A stretch of 64,000 nt of DNA. It comes from an uncultured Polycyclovorans sp. (lineage in GTDB: Bacteria > Pseudomonadota > Gammaproteobacteria > Nevskiales > Nevskiaceae). Numbering within the stretch: position 1 is the stretch's first letter; the number at the start of each line of letters is the position of its first letter. The notes under the pieces are model-generated. The model was not told where the DNA came from. It saw only the letters and a program-made list of their open reading frames with translations, and ran no database searches. The position numbers and the translations under genes were made by a program. The DNA is taken from positions 30,098 through 94,097 of the forward strand of contig CAKZHZ010000054.1 of assembly GCA_936928855.1 (NCBI GenBank). Reading direction: 5' to 3'. Of this stretch, positions 19,120 to 27,374 are shown one piece after another.

Positions 19120-20256
19120 TCAGGCGCTCGCCGCCGGGCGGTACCAGACATCATCAGGGCGCGCAGTGACAGCGGGCTCGTTGAGGTCGTACCACCCCGC
19201 CCGGGCATTCTCCGCCCGCGCAATTTCGCGCTCCTGCTCGTTGGCGTAATGCGCGTCCCAATGACGCAACAGGGGCTTGATCATCATGAACCAGAGCGGT
19301 GGCACCAGCGCCATGAGTACGCACAACAGGAACTGAGGCTGCTTGGGACCATCACGATCCGGCACCAGTTGGTAGAACGGACGATAGCTGTCTTCGTGAT
19401 GCCCGGCGTGGTTGGTGATCTCCAGCGCCAGGATGCGAACGAACGGGGTGAGATGGTTCCAGGTGTGGTGGTTCTCGAAACGCCCCGGCGTGGCGCTGAC
19501 CAGACCATAGTGGTTGCAATAGTTGAACACTTCCAGAAACAGCCGCGGCCCTGCGATACAGACCAGGATGGACAACAGCATCCCTTTCCATCCGCCCACG
19601 ACAAACAGCGCCGTTGAAAACCCGACCAGCAGCATCGCCCGCGGCACCCAGCTGTTGCGGGGGTCCCACCAGGCGCGCCCGCGCTTGGTCCACATCAGCT
19701 TTTCGAGGTGATAGGACTCCTTGATCTGCGCCACCATGGTGCGGAAGACATGCCCGTAAACGGTATCGCCACGGCGCGCGTAATCCGGATCGTCCGGCGT
19801 ACTCACGCGCATGTGATGCGTAACCACATGCGTGATTTCCCGCCAGGGATCGAAGATCAGCGTCAGTCCGAGCCGGCCATAGGTTCGCAGCAGCGTGTTC
19901 TCGCGATGGAACAGCTCATGCAGTGCCGGCGCAGTCACCACGAACTGCACCATCATCGTGGTGACAAATGCCCCTGCTGCCGTCGCGGTACTGTCAAAGT
20001 GACCCTGGCCCACCAGGTAGGCGTACAGAAAGATCAGGGCAAACCCGATGGCGAGGGTAATCGACACCACAACGTCGTACAGCCAGGGCATGCGGGCGCT
20101 GCGCTCCCGGACATCAATCGGCAGCAGCGCATCGACGAAGAGGATGCCAAGCAGCAGCCCCAGCCCGCTGAACACATAGTTGCCTCCCTGCAACAGCCCC
20201 CAGGCTGTCACCGCCACCACGACGGTCGACACGCCGTACTTGAGATGGTCGAGCAT
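19120..20256 (-). CDS. AlkB/XylM-family membrane di-iron hydroxylase
   Basis: A 378-residue integral membrane protein with about six helices. Histidine boxes that bind the di-iron centre are HELFH (113-117), HVVTHH (143-148) and NHAGHH (282-287), plus the AlkB signature-like NYCNHYGL (245-252). The family hydroxylates terminal methyl groups of alkanes (AlkB) or of alkyl-aromatics and terpenoids (XylM, CymAa). Length and a fused XylA-type reductase instead of rubredoxin favour the XylM/CymAa side. A GGAGG site precedes ATG 20256. It heads the operon to 14656. Confidence 0.92.
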   Translation of the reverse strand: MLDHLKYGVSTVVVAVTAWGLLQGGNYVFSGLGLLLGILFVDALLPIDVRERSARMPWLYDVVVSITLAIGFALIFLYAYLVGQGHFDSTATAAGAFVTTMMVQFVVTAPALHELFHRENTLLRTYGRLGLTLIFDPWREITHVVTHHMRVSTPDDPDYARRGDTVYGHVFRTMVAQIKESYHLEKLMWTKRGRAWWDPRNSWVPRAMLLVGFSTALFVVGGWKGMLLSILVCIAGPRLFLEVFNYCNHYGLVSATPGRFENHHTWNHLTPFVRILALEITNHAGHHEDSYRPFYQLVPDRDGPKQPQFLLCVLMALVPPLWFMMIKPLLRHWDAHYANEQEREIARAENARAGWYDLNEPAVTARPDDVWYRPAASA

Positions 20257-20379
20257 TCGAATCCTCCAGAGTGCCGGTACTGAGCCGGCGCGTTTAGGCT
20301 CGACACTGATCATCCGGCAGCCGTGCCGCGGGAATCCCATCCGTTAGTTTGGCCGCCCCCACCCGACGGCAGAAATGCG

Positions 20380-23127
20380 CTATCGATTCAGCAGATTGAG
20401 CGCCCGGGCACGCGCCAGCGCCGCCGACCGGCTGGACACGCCCAGCTTGGTGTAGAGGTTGTACAGGTGCCACTTGACAGTGGCCACGGACACCGACAGC
20501 CGATCGGCAAGCTGCTGGTTGGAAAGCCCGGCCTCGACCAATTGCAGCATCTCCATCTCCCGTGCCGTGGGCTTCTCCAGCAGCGTCGGCTCGACATCAA
20601 GACGGTCGAGCTGATCGAGCAGGCTCACGTTCAGGGCGGGCAAGCTACGGCAGATCTCGGCAAAGAAACGCCGTTCCTCGTCCAAGGCAAAACCCCAACT
20701 CTGCGGCTTGGTCTCGTTGACCAGGCCCGCGATCACTTCCGCGCGATCTCGAAACGGCCGGCGAATATGCCGCTTGGTCGCAATACTGACCGCACGCGTG
20801 AGATGCCCGGCCGCCTTGACCAGGCTCTGGCTCTGCACGTCGAGTGCCATCTCCGCCAGAGACAGCTCCACCAGGTGCCCCATGCGTCCGGCCTTGCGGG
20901 CCTGGCGCGACGCCTCCGCCGCCAGCGCCTCGGCCTGACGCAGTCGTCCCTGAGCGATCAGCAATTCCAGCTCGGTCTGCTGGATCAGCTCGTCGGCTCG
21001 TGCGATGCCGGTCTTCACGGTGGCACGACTGAGGCCTTCCGCGCTGCTCACCCCGATGCCCAACTGACTAGCTTCCTGTTGCGCCTCATCGAGTCGCCCC
21101 AGGCGAATCAGTCGTTGAGCCAGATGGCAGGAAAACATGATCGATACGCGTGGCGGGTAGCCAGCGGCAATCTCGCGCAGCTGCGCCAGCTTGAGCAGCT
21201 CGTCGTCTTCGCCGCTCCACAGGCGCAGCGCTGCACCCAGGCCACAGACAGCGGTATCGGCGACCCCGTGCGTCTGCGCTCGCCGCAATCCGATCTTGAG
21301 AAACTCACGGGCCTCCACATCCTCGCCCATGGTCACAGCACAATCGGCAGCCACCAGGGCAATGGTCCCGGTGATGCCGGCCATGGCGCCGACGTCGCGG
21401 CGGGCACGCACGAAGGCGGCCTTGAGATCCTGACTGGCGGTGCCGATATCGCCCTCGTACATGGGGATCATCGCTGTCAGCGTGGTCACCCACCCCAGCC
21501 CGTATGCGCTCCGCGCCTGCTGGATGGCATGCTGCGCAATCCGGGTCTGCTTGCGCGCTTCGACGAAGTCGTACATCGACGCCAGGTAGATCGAGGCCGC
21601 AGCCGCCATGGTGGCGATATCGAACGGATCGTCGCCGTGCGCCTCCTGCAGCCAGTCCAGGGCCTTGCGGTGCCCCACCTCGATCTGGTCGGTGTAGATA
21701 TCGATGGCACTGCGGATCAGCTGCGCACGCCGCGACAGCACCTCCAGAAAGCCCGCCTCCTCGCCCGCCGTACGCGCGGCTTCGATGCGGCGATCGATAC
21801 GCTCGATCTGCAGCCGGGCATAGTCGTAGCGTCGGTAGAACACCAGTGCCCAGACGTACCAGAGGTCGGGCTCCCAGCCGATCTCGGCTTCCGCCTCCAG
21901 CAACTGTTCAACCCAGGCAATGTACAGGTGCAGCGAGCCCAGATCGCGCACGAAGACAGCAGCATTGCGCTCCAGGATCCGCCCTGCCAACTGGTTATCA
22001 CCGGCCGCCAGTGCGTAGTCGACCGCATCCCGTAGCGCTTCACGCTTTTCGCACCAGTGCGCAGCCCTCGCTCGCACCTGGTGCTTTCGTTTCTCGGTCA
22101 GGCTGCGCTCGGCTTCGTTGAGCAGAAAATCCCGGAACAGGGCATGCAGGCGGAACCAGCTCTGACTGCGATCGAGCGGAATGACGAACACATTTCGCCG
22201 CAGCAGGTCGTCGACATAGCGGGCCGCCTCGGGGTTTCCGGTGGCCTCGGCGGCCAGTTCGGCAGAGTAGTTTCGCAGCAGCGACAGCTCCAGCAGAAAC
22301 TGCCGCAGATCAGCATCGAAGCCATGCAGAACCTGCCGGTTCAGCAACTCCGCAAGATCGCTGTCGCTACCCGAGAACTGACGCAAGGCTTCCAGGGGAT
22401 CGCGCGCCGACGCCAGCACGATCTGACTGAGACGCACCGCCGCCGGCCACCCCTCGGTCACACGCTGCAGCAGCTCGAGGCCTTCGGCGCCGACGAGTTC
22501 GCAGAGCGGTGCCCCCAAAAGCGCTCGGACCTCATCCCGGTCAAGGCTGAGATCTTCGGTGGTCACGTCCCGCAGCCGCCCCTCAAGCCGCGCACGCGCT
22601 CGGTTCATTGACAGGCCCCGGGTACTCGCGAGCACCACATACACCCACGATGGTGTTTGGAACACCAGCGCATCCAGCAAGGCCTGCAGCTCTCCGTCCG
22701 CACACTGATTGAGGTTGTCGAGAAACAGCATCACGCTGCCCTCGTTTTGCGACAGGGCCTCGGTCAGCGCATCAATGCGTTGATCGATCGGGGCATCCCC
22801 TTCGTGCAGCGCCATGGTGGGATGCGCCGCACCGGAACCACCAAGAACGGCCGCCTCCAGTTTGCCAAGCAGGCGCTCCGCCGACTGATCCCGTTCGTCC
22901 AGACTGATCCAGACGCATTCCATGTTCTGTTGTGCATAGTGGTCGTACACGGTCGACAGCAACACCGTCTTGCCGTACCCGGTAGGCGCCACCACCGCGA
23001 TGACCTTGGCCGGCGGGTGTTCGGTGCACAGCCGGGCGGCCACCCGCGTCTGCAACACCTGAAAGCCGAATCGGGGCGGCTCGGCGGGCAGGCCCAGTGA
23101 AAAGCGTGCTGGCGGCGTCTTCGGCAT
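20380..23127 (-). CDS. MalT-type LuxR-family ATP-dependent transcriptional regulator
   Basis: A 915-residue regulator with a Walker A motif APTGYGKT (47-54) in an N-terminal STAND/AAA-type NTPase, Walker-B-like VMLFLDNL near 130-137, a long TPR-rich middle, and a C-terminal LuxR helix-turn-helix (about 851-915, with GLSNQQLADRLSVSVATVKW). Such proteins sense an inducer through the middle domain. It lies 123 bp upstream of the hydroxylase operon in the same direction and probably controls it. Its own promoter region is occupied by a MITE-like element. Confidence 0.92.
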   Translation of the reverse strand: MPKTPPARFSLGLPAEPPRFGFQVLQTRVAARLCTEHPPAKVIAVVAPTGYGKTVLLSTVYDHYAQQNMECVWISLDERDQSAERLLGKLEAAVLGGSGAAHPTMALHEGDAPIDQRIDALTEALSQNEGSVMLFLDNLNQCADGELQALLDALVFQTPSWVYVVLASTRGLSMNRARARLEGRLRDVTTEDLSLDRDEVRALLGAPLCELVGAEGLELLQRVTEGWPAAVRLSQIVLASARDPLEALRQFSGSDSDLAELLNRQVLHGFDADLRQFLLELSLLRNYSAELAAEATGNPEAARYVDDLLRRNVFVIPLDRSQSWFRLHALFRDFLLNEAERSLTEKRKHQVRARAAHWCEKREALRDAVDYALAAGDNQLAGRILERNAAVFVRDLGSLHLYIAWVEQLLEAEAEIGWEPDLWYVWALVFYRRYDYARLQIERIDRRIEAARTAGEEAGFLEVLSRRAQLIRSAIDIYTDQIEVGHRKALDWLQEAHGDDPFDIATMAAAASIYLASMYDFVEARKQTRIAQHAIQQARSAYGLGWVTTLTAMIPMYEGDIGTASQDLKAAFVRARRDVGAMAGITGTIALVAADCAVTMGEDVEAREFLKIGLRRAQTHGVADTAVCGLGAALRLWSGEDDELLKLAQLREIAAGYPPRVSIMFSCHLAQRLIRLGRLDEAQQEASQLGIGVSSAEGLSRATVKTGIARADELIQQTELELLIAQGRLRQAEALAAEASRQARKAGRMGHLVELSLAEMALDVQSQSLVKAAGHLTRAVSIATKRHIRRPFRDRAEVIAGLVNETKPQSWGFALDEERRFFAEICRSLPALNVSLLDQLDRLDVEPTLLEKPTAREMEMLQLVEAGLSNQQLADRLSVSVATVKWHLYNLYTKLGVSSRSAALARARALNLLNR

Positions 23128-23153
23128 GGAGGCGATCGGGCGGCGGTGTCGAA

Positions 23154-23426
23154 CTAGGGCCTGTTAACGCTATGGCCGTCGCTGCGACCGAGGTCGTTTT
23201 GGCGCATCGCGACGTCAGAAGTCGCTTCTGCATATTCAGTACAGCGCGCTCCTGCCGCCTTGCGCGGCACCAGAACGGACCCGCCCCGCGGGGGTGCCAC
23301 CCGGTTGTCGGTCATGCGGCGTTGCGCCTTCCTCATTGGGTACAACCAAATCTCGGCAGCCGCGCCTTGCCTGACCGAAAGCCGGAATGGCATCACAACG
23401 GTTGCCATCGTGTTAACAGACCCTAG
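23154..23426. mobile_element. 273-bp MITE-like element with terminal inverted repeats
   Basis: The left end (23154-23175) and the reverse complement of the right end (23405-23426) match at 19 of 22 positions, including an 8-bp core CTGTTAAC. Both ends begin with CTAG, which could be a 4-bp target duplication of the YTAR type used by some IS5-family elements, or part of the repeats. There is no transposase inside. It fills most of the 351-bp gap between the RND gene and the MalT-type regulator and ends 27 bp upstream of the regulator start. I see no gene in the rest of this gap. Confidence 0.75.
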
Positions 23427-23478
23427 CGTATCCGATCCTCCGGACATGGGCGGGTGCTCCTCTGTCGCATGGTTCATC

Positions 23479-25848
23479 TCAATGCCCTCCCACCCAACGC
23501 TGACGCTGTACAAAGCCGGGGCGGAACAGCCGCACCAGCAGCGGAACAACGATCAGCGACATGACCATGTTGATCAGCATGATCACCACCAGCAGCAGGC
23601 CCATGTCGGCGACAAAGCGGATCTCCGACAGCAGATACCAGGGCAGGATGCCCAAGGTCATGATGGTGGCGGTGAACAGGATGGCGCGACCGGTGGTGCC
23701 GAGCGCATCGCGAATGGCGGCGTCCCAGGCATCCGGACGCTCACGCAGCTCTTCGCAGATCCGCGACAGCAGGTAGATGCCATAGTCGATGCCCACACCC
23801 ACGCCGATGGCGGCAACGATCATCGAGTTGACGTCGAGCCCCACGCCCATGAGGTGCATGGCCGCCACCATCACCTGATGTGACAGGTTCACCGGCACCA
23901 GCAGCAACAGCCCCGCCCAGGGCGAACGGTAGGCGAACCAGCAGGTGAGCAGCACGAACAGATTCAACAACAGCACCACCAGCCCGTGGTAGCGCTCCAC
24001 CACGTTGTTGACGGCCTGCTGCAGGGCGATGGTGCCGCTGGCCACCCGCAGGCGGAAGGTGTCGTGCTCGGTGCCCAGGGCCTCCGCGGCGGCATGGGCC
24101 ACCGCCAGCGCCGCGTCGACCGTGTCCTGCGTGTTGTCACGGAACCAGAGTGAGATGGCTGCAACCTGCATGTCCTCGCTCACCACATGGTTGTAGCTCT
24201 TGGCGCTGGAGCCCATCAGGACCGCCACGGTGGCCGCACCCACCGAGCGGTCGCGCGGGTCCAGCGGCAACCACTTCGGATTACCGCCGGCAAACAGACG
24301 GTTGGCTTCCCGCTGATAGTCGGCAAAGGACAGGGTCGCGCGCGGCGGATGGGCCGAGCGCTCCACCAGGACCTGGAAATCCTGCAGGGTCTGAATGGCG
24401 TGCGCCTGACTGGTCAGCCACAGCGGCTGCTCGCGGTCGTACGACTCCAGGATCACTTCCAGCGTGTTCACGCCCGGGAAATGCTGGTTGATGGTGCGCA
24501 CCGCGACGTTGAACTCGGCATCGTCCCAGAGCAGGTTGGTGCCTTCCACCGGGTTGCCAATGCGGATCTGGCTGGCCTGCCAGGTGGCCCAGCCGCCGAA
24601 CGCCACCACCACCACGGCCGTGAACGGCACCGCCCGCCCGGTGGACAGCGAGGCCAGTCCGCCCAAGACCTGCTGCAGGCGGCGACGCAGGCCCTGTTCG
24701 GCGCCCCGATCCACCAGCGCGCGCACCTGTTTCGGCGGTGGCAGCGCCGCCAGCAGCAGGGAGATCAGCACCACCCCGGTGGGAATCAGCCACACCGCCC
24801 ACATGCCGCAGAACAGCGCGTGCTTGACCATCGCCGGAATCGGCGCCGCCACCACCACGAAGATGCCGAGTACGTCGGTGACGATGCTGAGCACGCTGGG
24901 GGCCATCATCACCTTCATGGTGATCTCGGCGGCACGGTGGCGGTCGCCCACCTCGGCATAGACCTCGTAGAAGCGTTCGGTGAACTGGACGCCGTGGCTG
25001 AATGAGCGTGCCGTGAGCAGCAGCGGCACCACCATCAGCAGCGGCTCGATCGACACCCCGAGCCAGCCCACCAGCCCGAACGCCCAGATCGCCGCGGTGG
25101 TGCTGGTGATGATGGGCGCCAGCACGCCCACGGCGCTGCGGGTGTAGAACACCAGCGCCAGCACCAGGGCCACCAGGGTGAGGGCGAAGATGCCCACCAT
25201 GTGCGCTTCGTACTTGTAGACCCAGCCGAACAGCACCGGCTGCCCTGCCAGATGCACCTCGTGATGATCGTCGCGCGCTGCCTCCACCAGGCCCTGGACA
25301 TAGGCGAAGGCCTCGCCGTAGTCCACCCGGGACTCGATGAAGGTCGCGCTGATCAGCGTGGCGCTGTCATCCGGCGAGATCAGGAAGGTGCGGACGTTGG
25401 GTGCCAGATCGACATGGGCCTTGAAGCGGGCAATCTGTTCCGGCGTGGTGGGAGCGGCATCGCCCATCAGCGGGCGCATGTCGATGCCGTAGGGCGTCGC
25501 CTCGGAATAGCGTGCCTTCTCGGTGGTGATCGACAGGATCTGGTCGTGGTCGACCCCGGGGGCGAGGTCGATGTCGCGGGTCAGCCGCCACACCAGCCCC
25601 AGGGTATCGGCGTTGTAGATGTCGCCATCGCGCCGCTTCACCATCACCCACACGGTGAGCGGGCTGCCGAAGTCCGGATGATCCTGGTAGATGGCCACGT
25701 AGGGGTCGTGGGTGGGCAGCAGGTCGGAGAAGACCGTCTTCAGCTCAACCCGCGGCAGGCCCAGCGCGAAGAACACCGTGATGGCGGCGAACACCCCCCA
25801 TGACAGCCGGCGATGCGCCAGCACCCAGGCCGCAATGCGGGCGCGCAC
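23479..25848 (-). CDS. RND-superfamily (MmpL/COG1033-type) exporter, copy 1
   Basis: A 789-residue inner-membrane protein with the RND half-repeat layout: one helix (about 12-33), a periplasmic domain, then five helices, and the same again in the second half. Typical sequences are GLPRVELKTVFSDLLPTHDP after helix 1 and VDHDQILSITTEKARYSEAT in the first loop. The family moves lipids or other hydrophobic molecules using proton motive force and usually works without a classic membrane-fusion protein. It starts 35 bp after the DUF1329 gene and is closely related to the gene at 32005-34449. Confidence 0.93.
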   Translation of the reverse strand: MRARIAAWVLAHRRLSWGVFAAITVFFALGLPRVELKTVFSDLLPTHDPYVAIYQDHPDFGSPLTVWVMVKRRDGDIYNADTLGLVWRLTRDIDLAPGVDHDQILSITTEKARYSEATPYGIDMRPLMGDAAPTTPEQIARFKAHVDLAPNVRTFLISPDDSATLISATFIESRVDYGEAFAYVQGLVEAARDDHHEVHLAGQPVLFGWVYKYEAHMVGIFALTLVALVLALVFYTRSAVGVLAPIITSTTAAIWAFGLVGWLGVSIEPLLMVVPLLLTARSFSHGVQFTERFYEVYAEVGDRHRAAEITMKVMMAPSVLSIVTDVLGIFVVVAAPIPAMVKHALFCGMWAVWLIPTGVVLISLLLAALPPPKQVRALVDRGAEQGLRRRLQQVLGGLASLSTGRAVPFTAVVVVAFGGWATWQASQIRIGNPVEGTNLLWDDAEFNVAVRTINQHFPGVNTLEVILESYDREQPLWLTSQAHAIQTLQDFQVLVERSAHPPRATLSFADYQREANRLFAGGNPKWLPLDPRDRSVGAATVAVLMGSSAKSYNHVVSEDMQVAAISLWFRDNTQDTVDAALAVAHAAAEALGTEHDTFRLRVASGTIALQQAVNNVVERYHGLVVLLLNLFVLLTCWFAYRSPWAGLLLLVPVNLSHQVMVAAMHLMGVGLDVNSMIVAAIGVGVGIDYGIYLLSRICEELRERPDAWDAAIRDALGTTGRAILFTATIMTLGILPWYLLSEIRFVADMGLLLVVIMLINMVMSLIVVPLLVRLFRPGFVQRQRWVGGH

Positions 25849-25883
25849 TCAAGGGCCCTGCCGGTATCGACGCCAGGCGTTCA

Positions 25884-27263
25884 TCAGGCGGCGCCCAGCC
25901 GCATCAGCGCCGACTGGGTGAGGTAGTGCTCGAACATCTCCGGATCGTTGGCACCACTGCGATGCACGCCCTCGATATCGCGAACCTGTTCGAGCCGGGT
26001 GACGCGACCGGTCTGGATGTCGGAGGCGGTGACGTGGGTCCAGGACCAGTAGGGATGTTGACCGTCCATGACCTTGCGATCGCCCTCCTCGTAGACGGTA
26101 TATGCGCCGTCGAAGGAGCGGAACGGCTGCCCCTTGCGGTCATAGGTGACCATGCCGATCACCACCTGGTTGCGGGAATCGAACCAGACGCGTTTCTTCG
26201 ACACCGGCGCACGTGCGAACTTCACCGGCTCCGCCTCGACGATGATCGCCTCCGGCACCAGTTCGACACTGGCGTTCCAGAACGACTTGCCCTTGGCGCC
26301 GCCGTGGGTACCGTGCTCCCAGTTGTCGTTGGTTCCGCCCCAGTCGCCGGACAGCCCCGCCAGGAACGGCCCACGACCGACGATCCGGTAGTTGCCCCAG
26401 GTCAACAGCGGGTCGCCGGCGGCCCAGGCATCCGACAGGTACAGCGAGGAGCCCGGCAGCAGCGGTTCGAAGCGCTGGTCAGTGGGAAACTGGCGAATAC
26501 GGCGGAACTCCGGCACGTAGCCGTACAGCGTGGGAAAGGTGCTGTGGTCGTAGTCCCAGATGTTGAGGAACGAGGTGCCGCGGTAGATGAAAGGTTCCGT
26601 GAAGAACACACTCTGGTACCGCAGGCGGTTCTCGTGCCCCGGCCAGTAGGGCTTGGGCTCCATCACCACCCGCGCCACCGGCGACAGCTCGGCCCAGCCG
26701 CCGGCATAGGTGAAACCAACATCGCCGTCGGGGTTCACCTCGTTCACCTTGATGGCATAGAAGGAGGCGTCGTGGCGTCCCCAGCTGAGGGTCTGTGCGG
26801 CAAACAGCTCGATGCCGCGCTTGGGGTCGGGAAACGGATTGCCGCCGATCCAGGGGCGGCCGTCCGGCGCCACCACATTGCCCTTGTCATCGAAGCGCGC
26901 CTTGCCGGCATTGGCCAGAGTCGCCTCGATGTACTCCCAGGGCGAAGTCTTCATGATGTCGGTGGTGGTGGCTCGCACCGTCAGCTTGCGCCCCTGATGG
27001 AGGATCTGCTCGTAGCGGATCGGCTCCAGCAGGTCCTTCACATGCTCCACATTGCCTGCATTGATCTCGTCGCCCGGCTTGATCTTGCCTTGGGTATAGG
27101 CCTCGATGGACAGGAGTTCATCGGGGTAAGCCTTGGTGATGTCCCCTTCACTGGCAATGGCCTGCCACAGCGGCATCAGCACCCCGGTGGACAGCACGCC
27201 CTTGGACGCATCCGCCAGGAACTTGCGGCGGCTGTAGCCACGGTCAAAGCGTGCCACCTTCAT
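25884..27263 (-). CDS. Tat-exported DUF1329 protein, copy A
   Basis: A 459-residue protein. A twin-arginine signal (YSRRKFLADASKG, residues 10-22) indicates export of a folded protein to the periplasm. The rest matches DUF1329, with the segment FRRIRQFPTDQRFEPLLPGS in the middle. The family is proposed to resemble lipoprotein- or lipid-handling folds; no enzymatic function is established. Proximity to RND and DUF1302 genes suggests a periplasmic carrier. It lacks the CxxC seen in the paralogue at 30544-31932. Confidence 0.9.
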   Translation of the reverse strand: MKVARFDRGYSRRKFLADASKGVLSTGVLMPLWQAIASEGDITKAYPDELLSIEAYTQGKIKPGDEINAGNVEHVKDLLEPIRYEQILHQGRKLTVRATTTDIMKTSPWEYIEATLANAGKARFDDKGNVVAPDGRPWIGGNPFPDPKRGIELFAAQTLSWGRHDASFYAIKVNEVNPDGDVGFTYAGGWAELSPVARVVMEPKPYWPGHENRLRYQSVFFTEPFIYRGTSFLNIWDYDHSTFPTLYGYVPEFRRIRQFPTDQRFEPLLPGSSLYLSDAWAAGDPLLTWGNYRIVGRGPFLAGLSGDWGGTNDNWEHGTHGGAKGKSFWNASVELVPEAIIVEAEPVKFARAPVSKKRVWFDSRNQVVIGMVTYDRKGQPFRSFDGAYTVYEEGDRKVMDGQHPYWSWTHVTASDIQTGRVTRLEQVRDIEGVHRSGANDPEMFEHYLTQSALMRLGAA

Positions 27264-27313
27264 AACGCATCTCCTCGGGAGTAAACGATCATCAACCTGC
27301 CGGTCTCAAAATG

Positions 27314-27338
27314 GCCGGCGGCGTTCTCCGCCGCCGGC
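27314..27338. terminator. perfect 10-bp hairpin between DUF1302 and DUF1329 genes
   Basis: Arms 27314-27323 and 27329-27338 are fully complementary with a 5-base loop. A second GC hairpin (27346-27364) is just beside it. They lie in the 111-bp gap after the DUF1302 stop and may attenuate transcription or protect the upstream mRNA. Confidence 0.5.
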
Positions 27339-27374
27339 AATCAATCCCCCGACGAGGACGGGGGAGGAGCAGCA

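Noticed and set aside
23154..23426. A coding gene in the gap between the RND1 and regulator genes
   Set aside because: Frames here lie within the inverted-repeat element on both strands and lack similarity to any protein; a non-coding mobile element explains the sequence better.
27346..27364. Second hairpin as an intrinsic terminator before DUF1329-A
   Set aside because: No T-tract follows, and the downstream gene clearly belongs to the same module, so termination is unproven.
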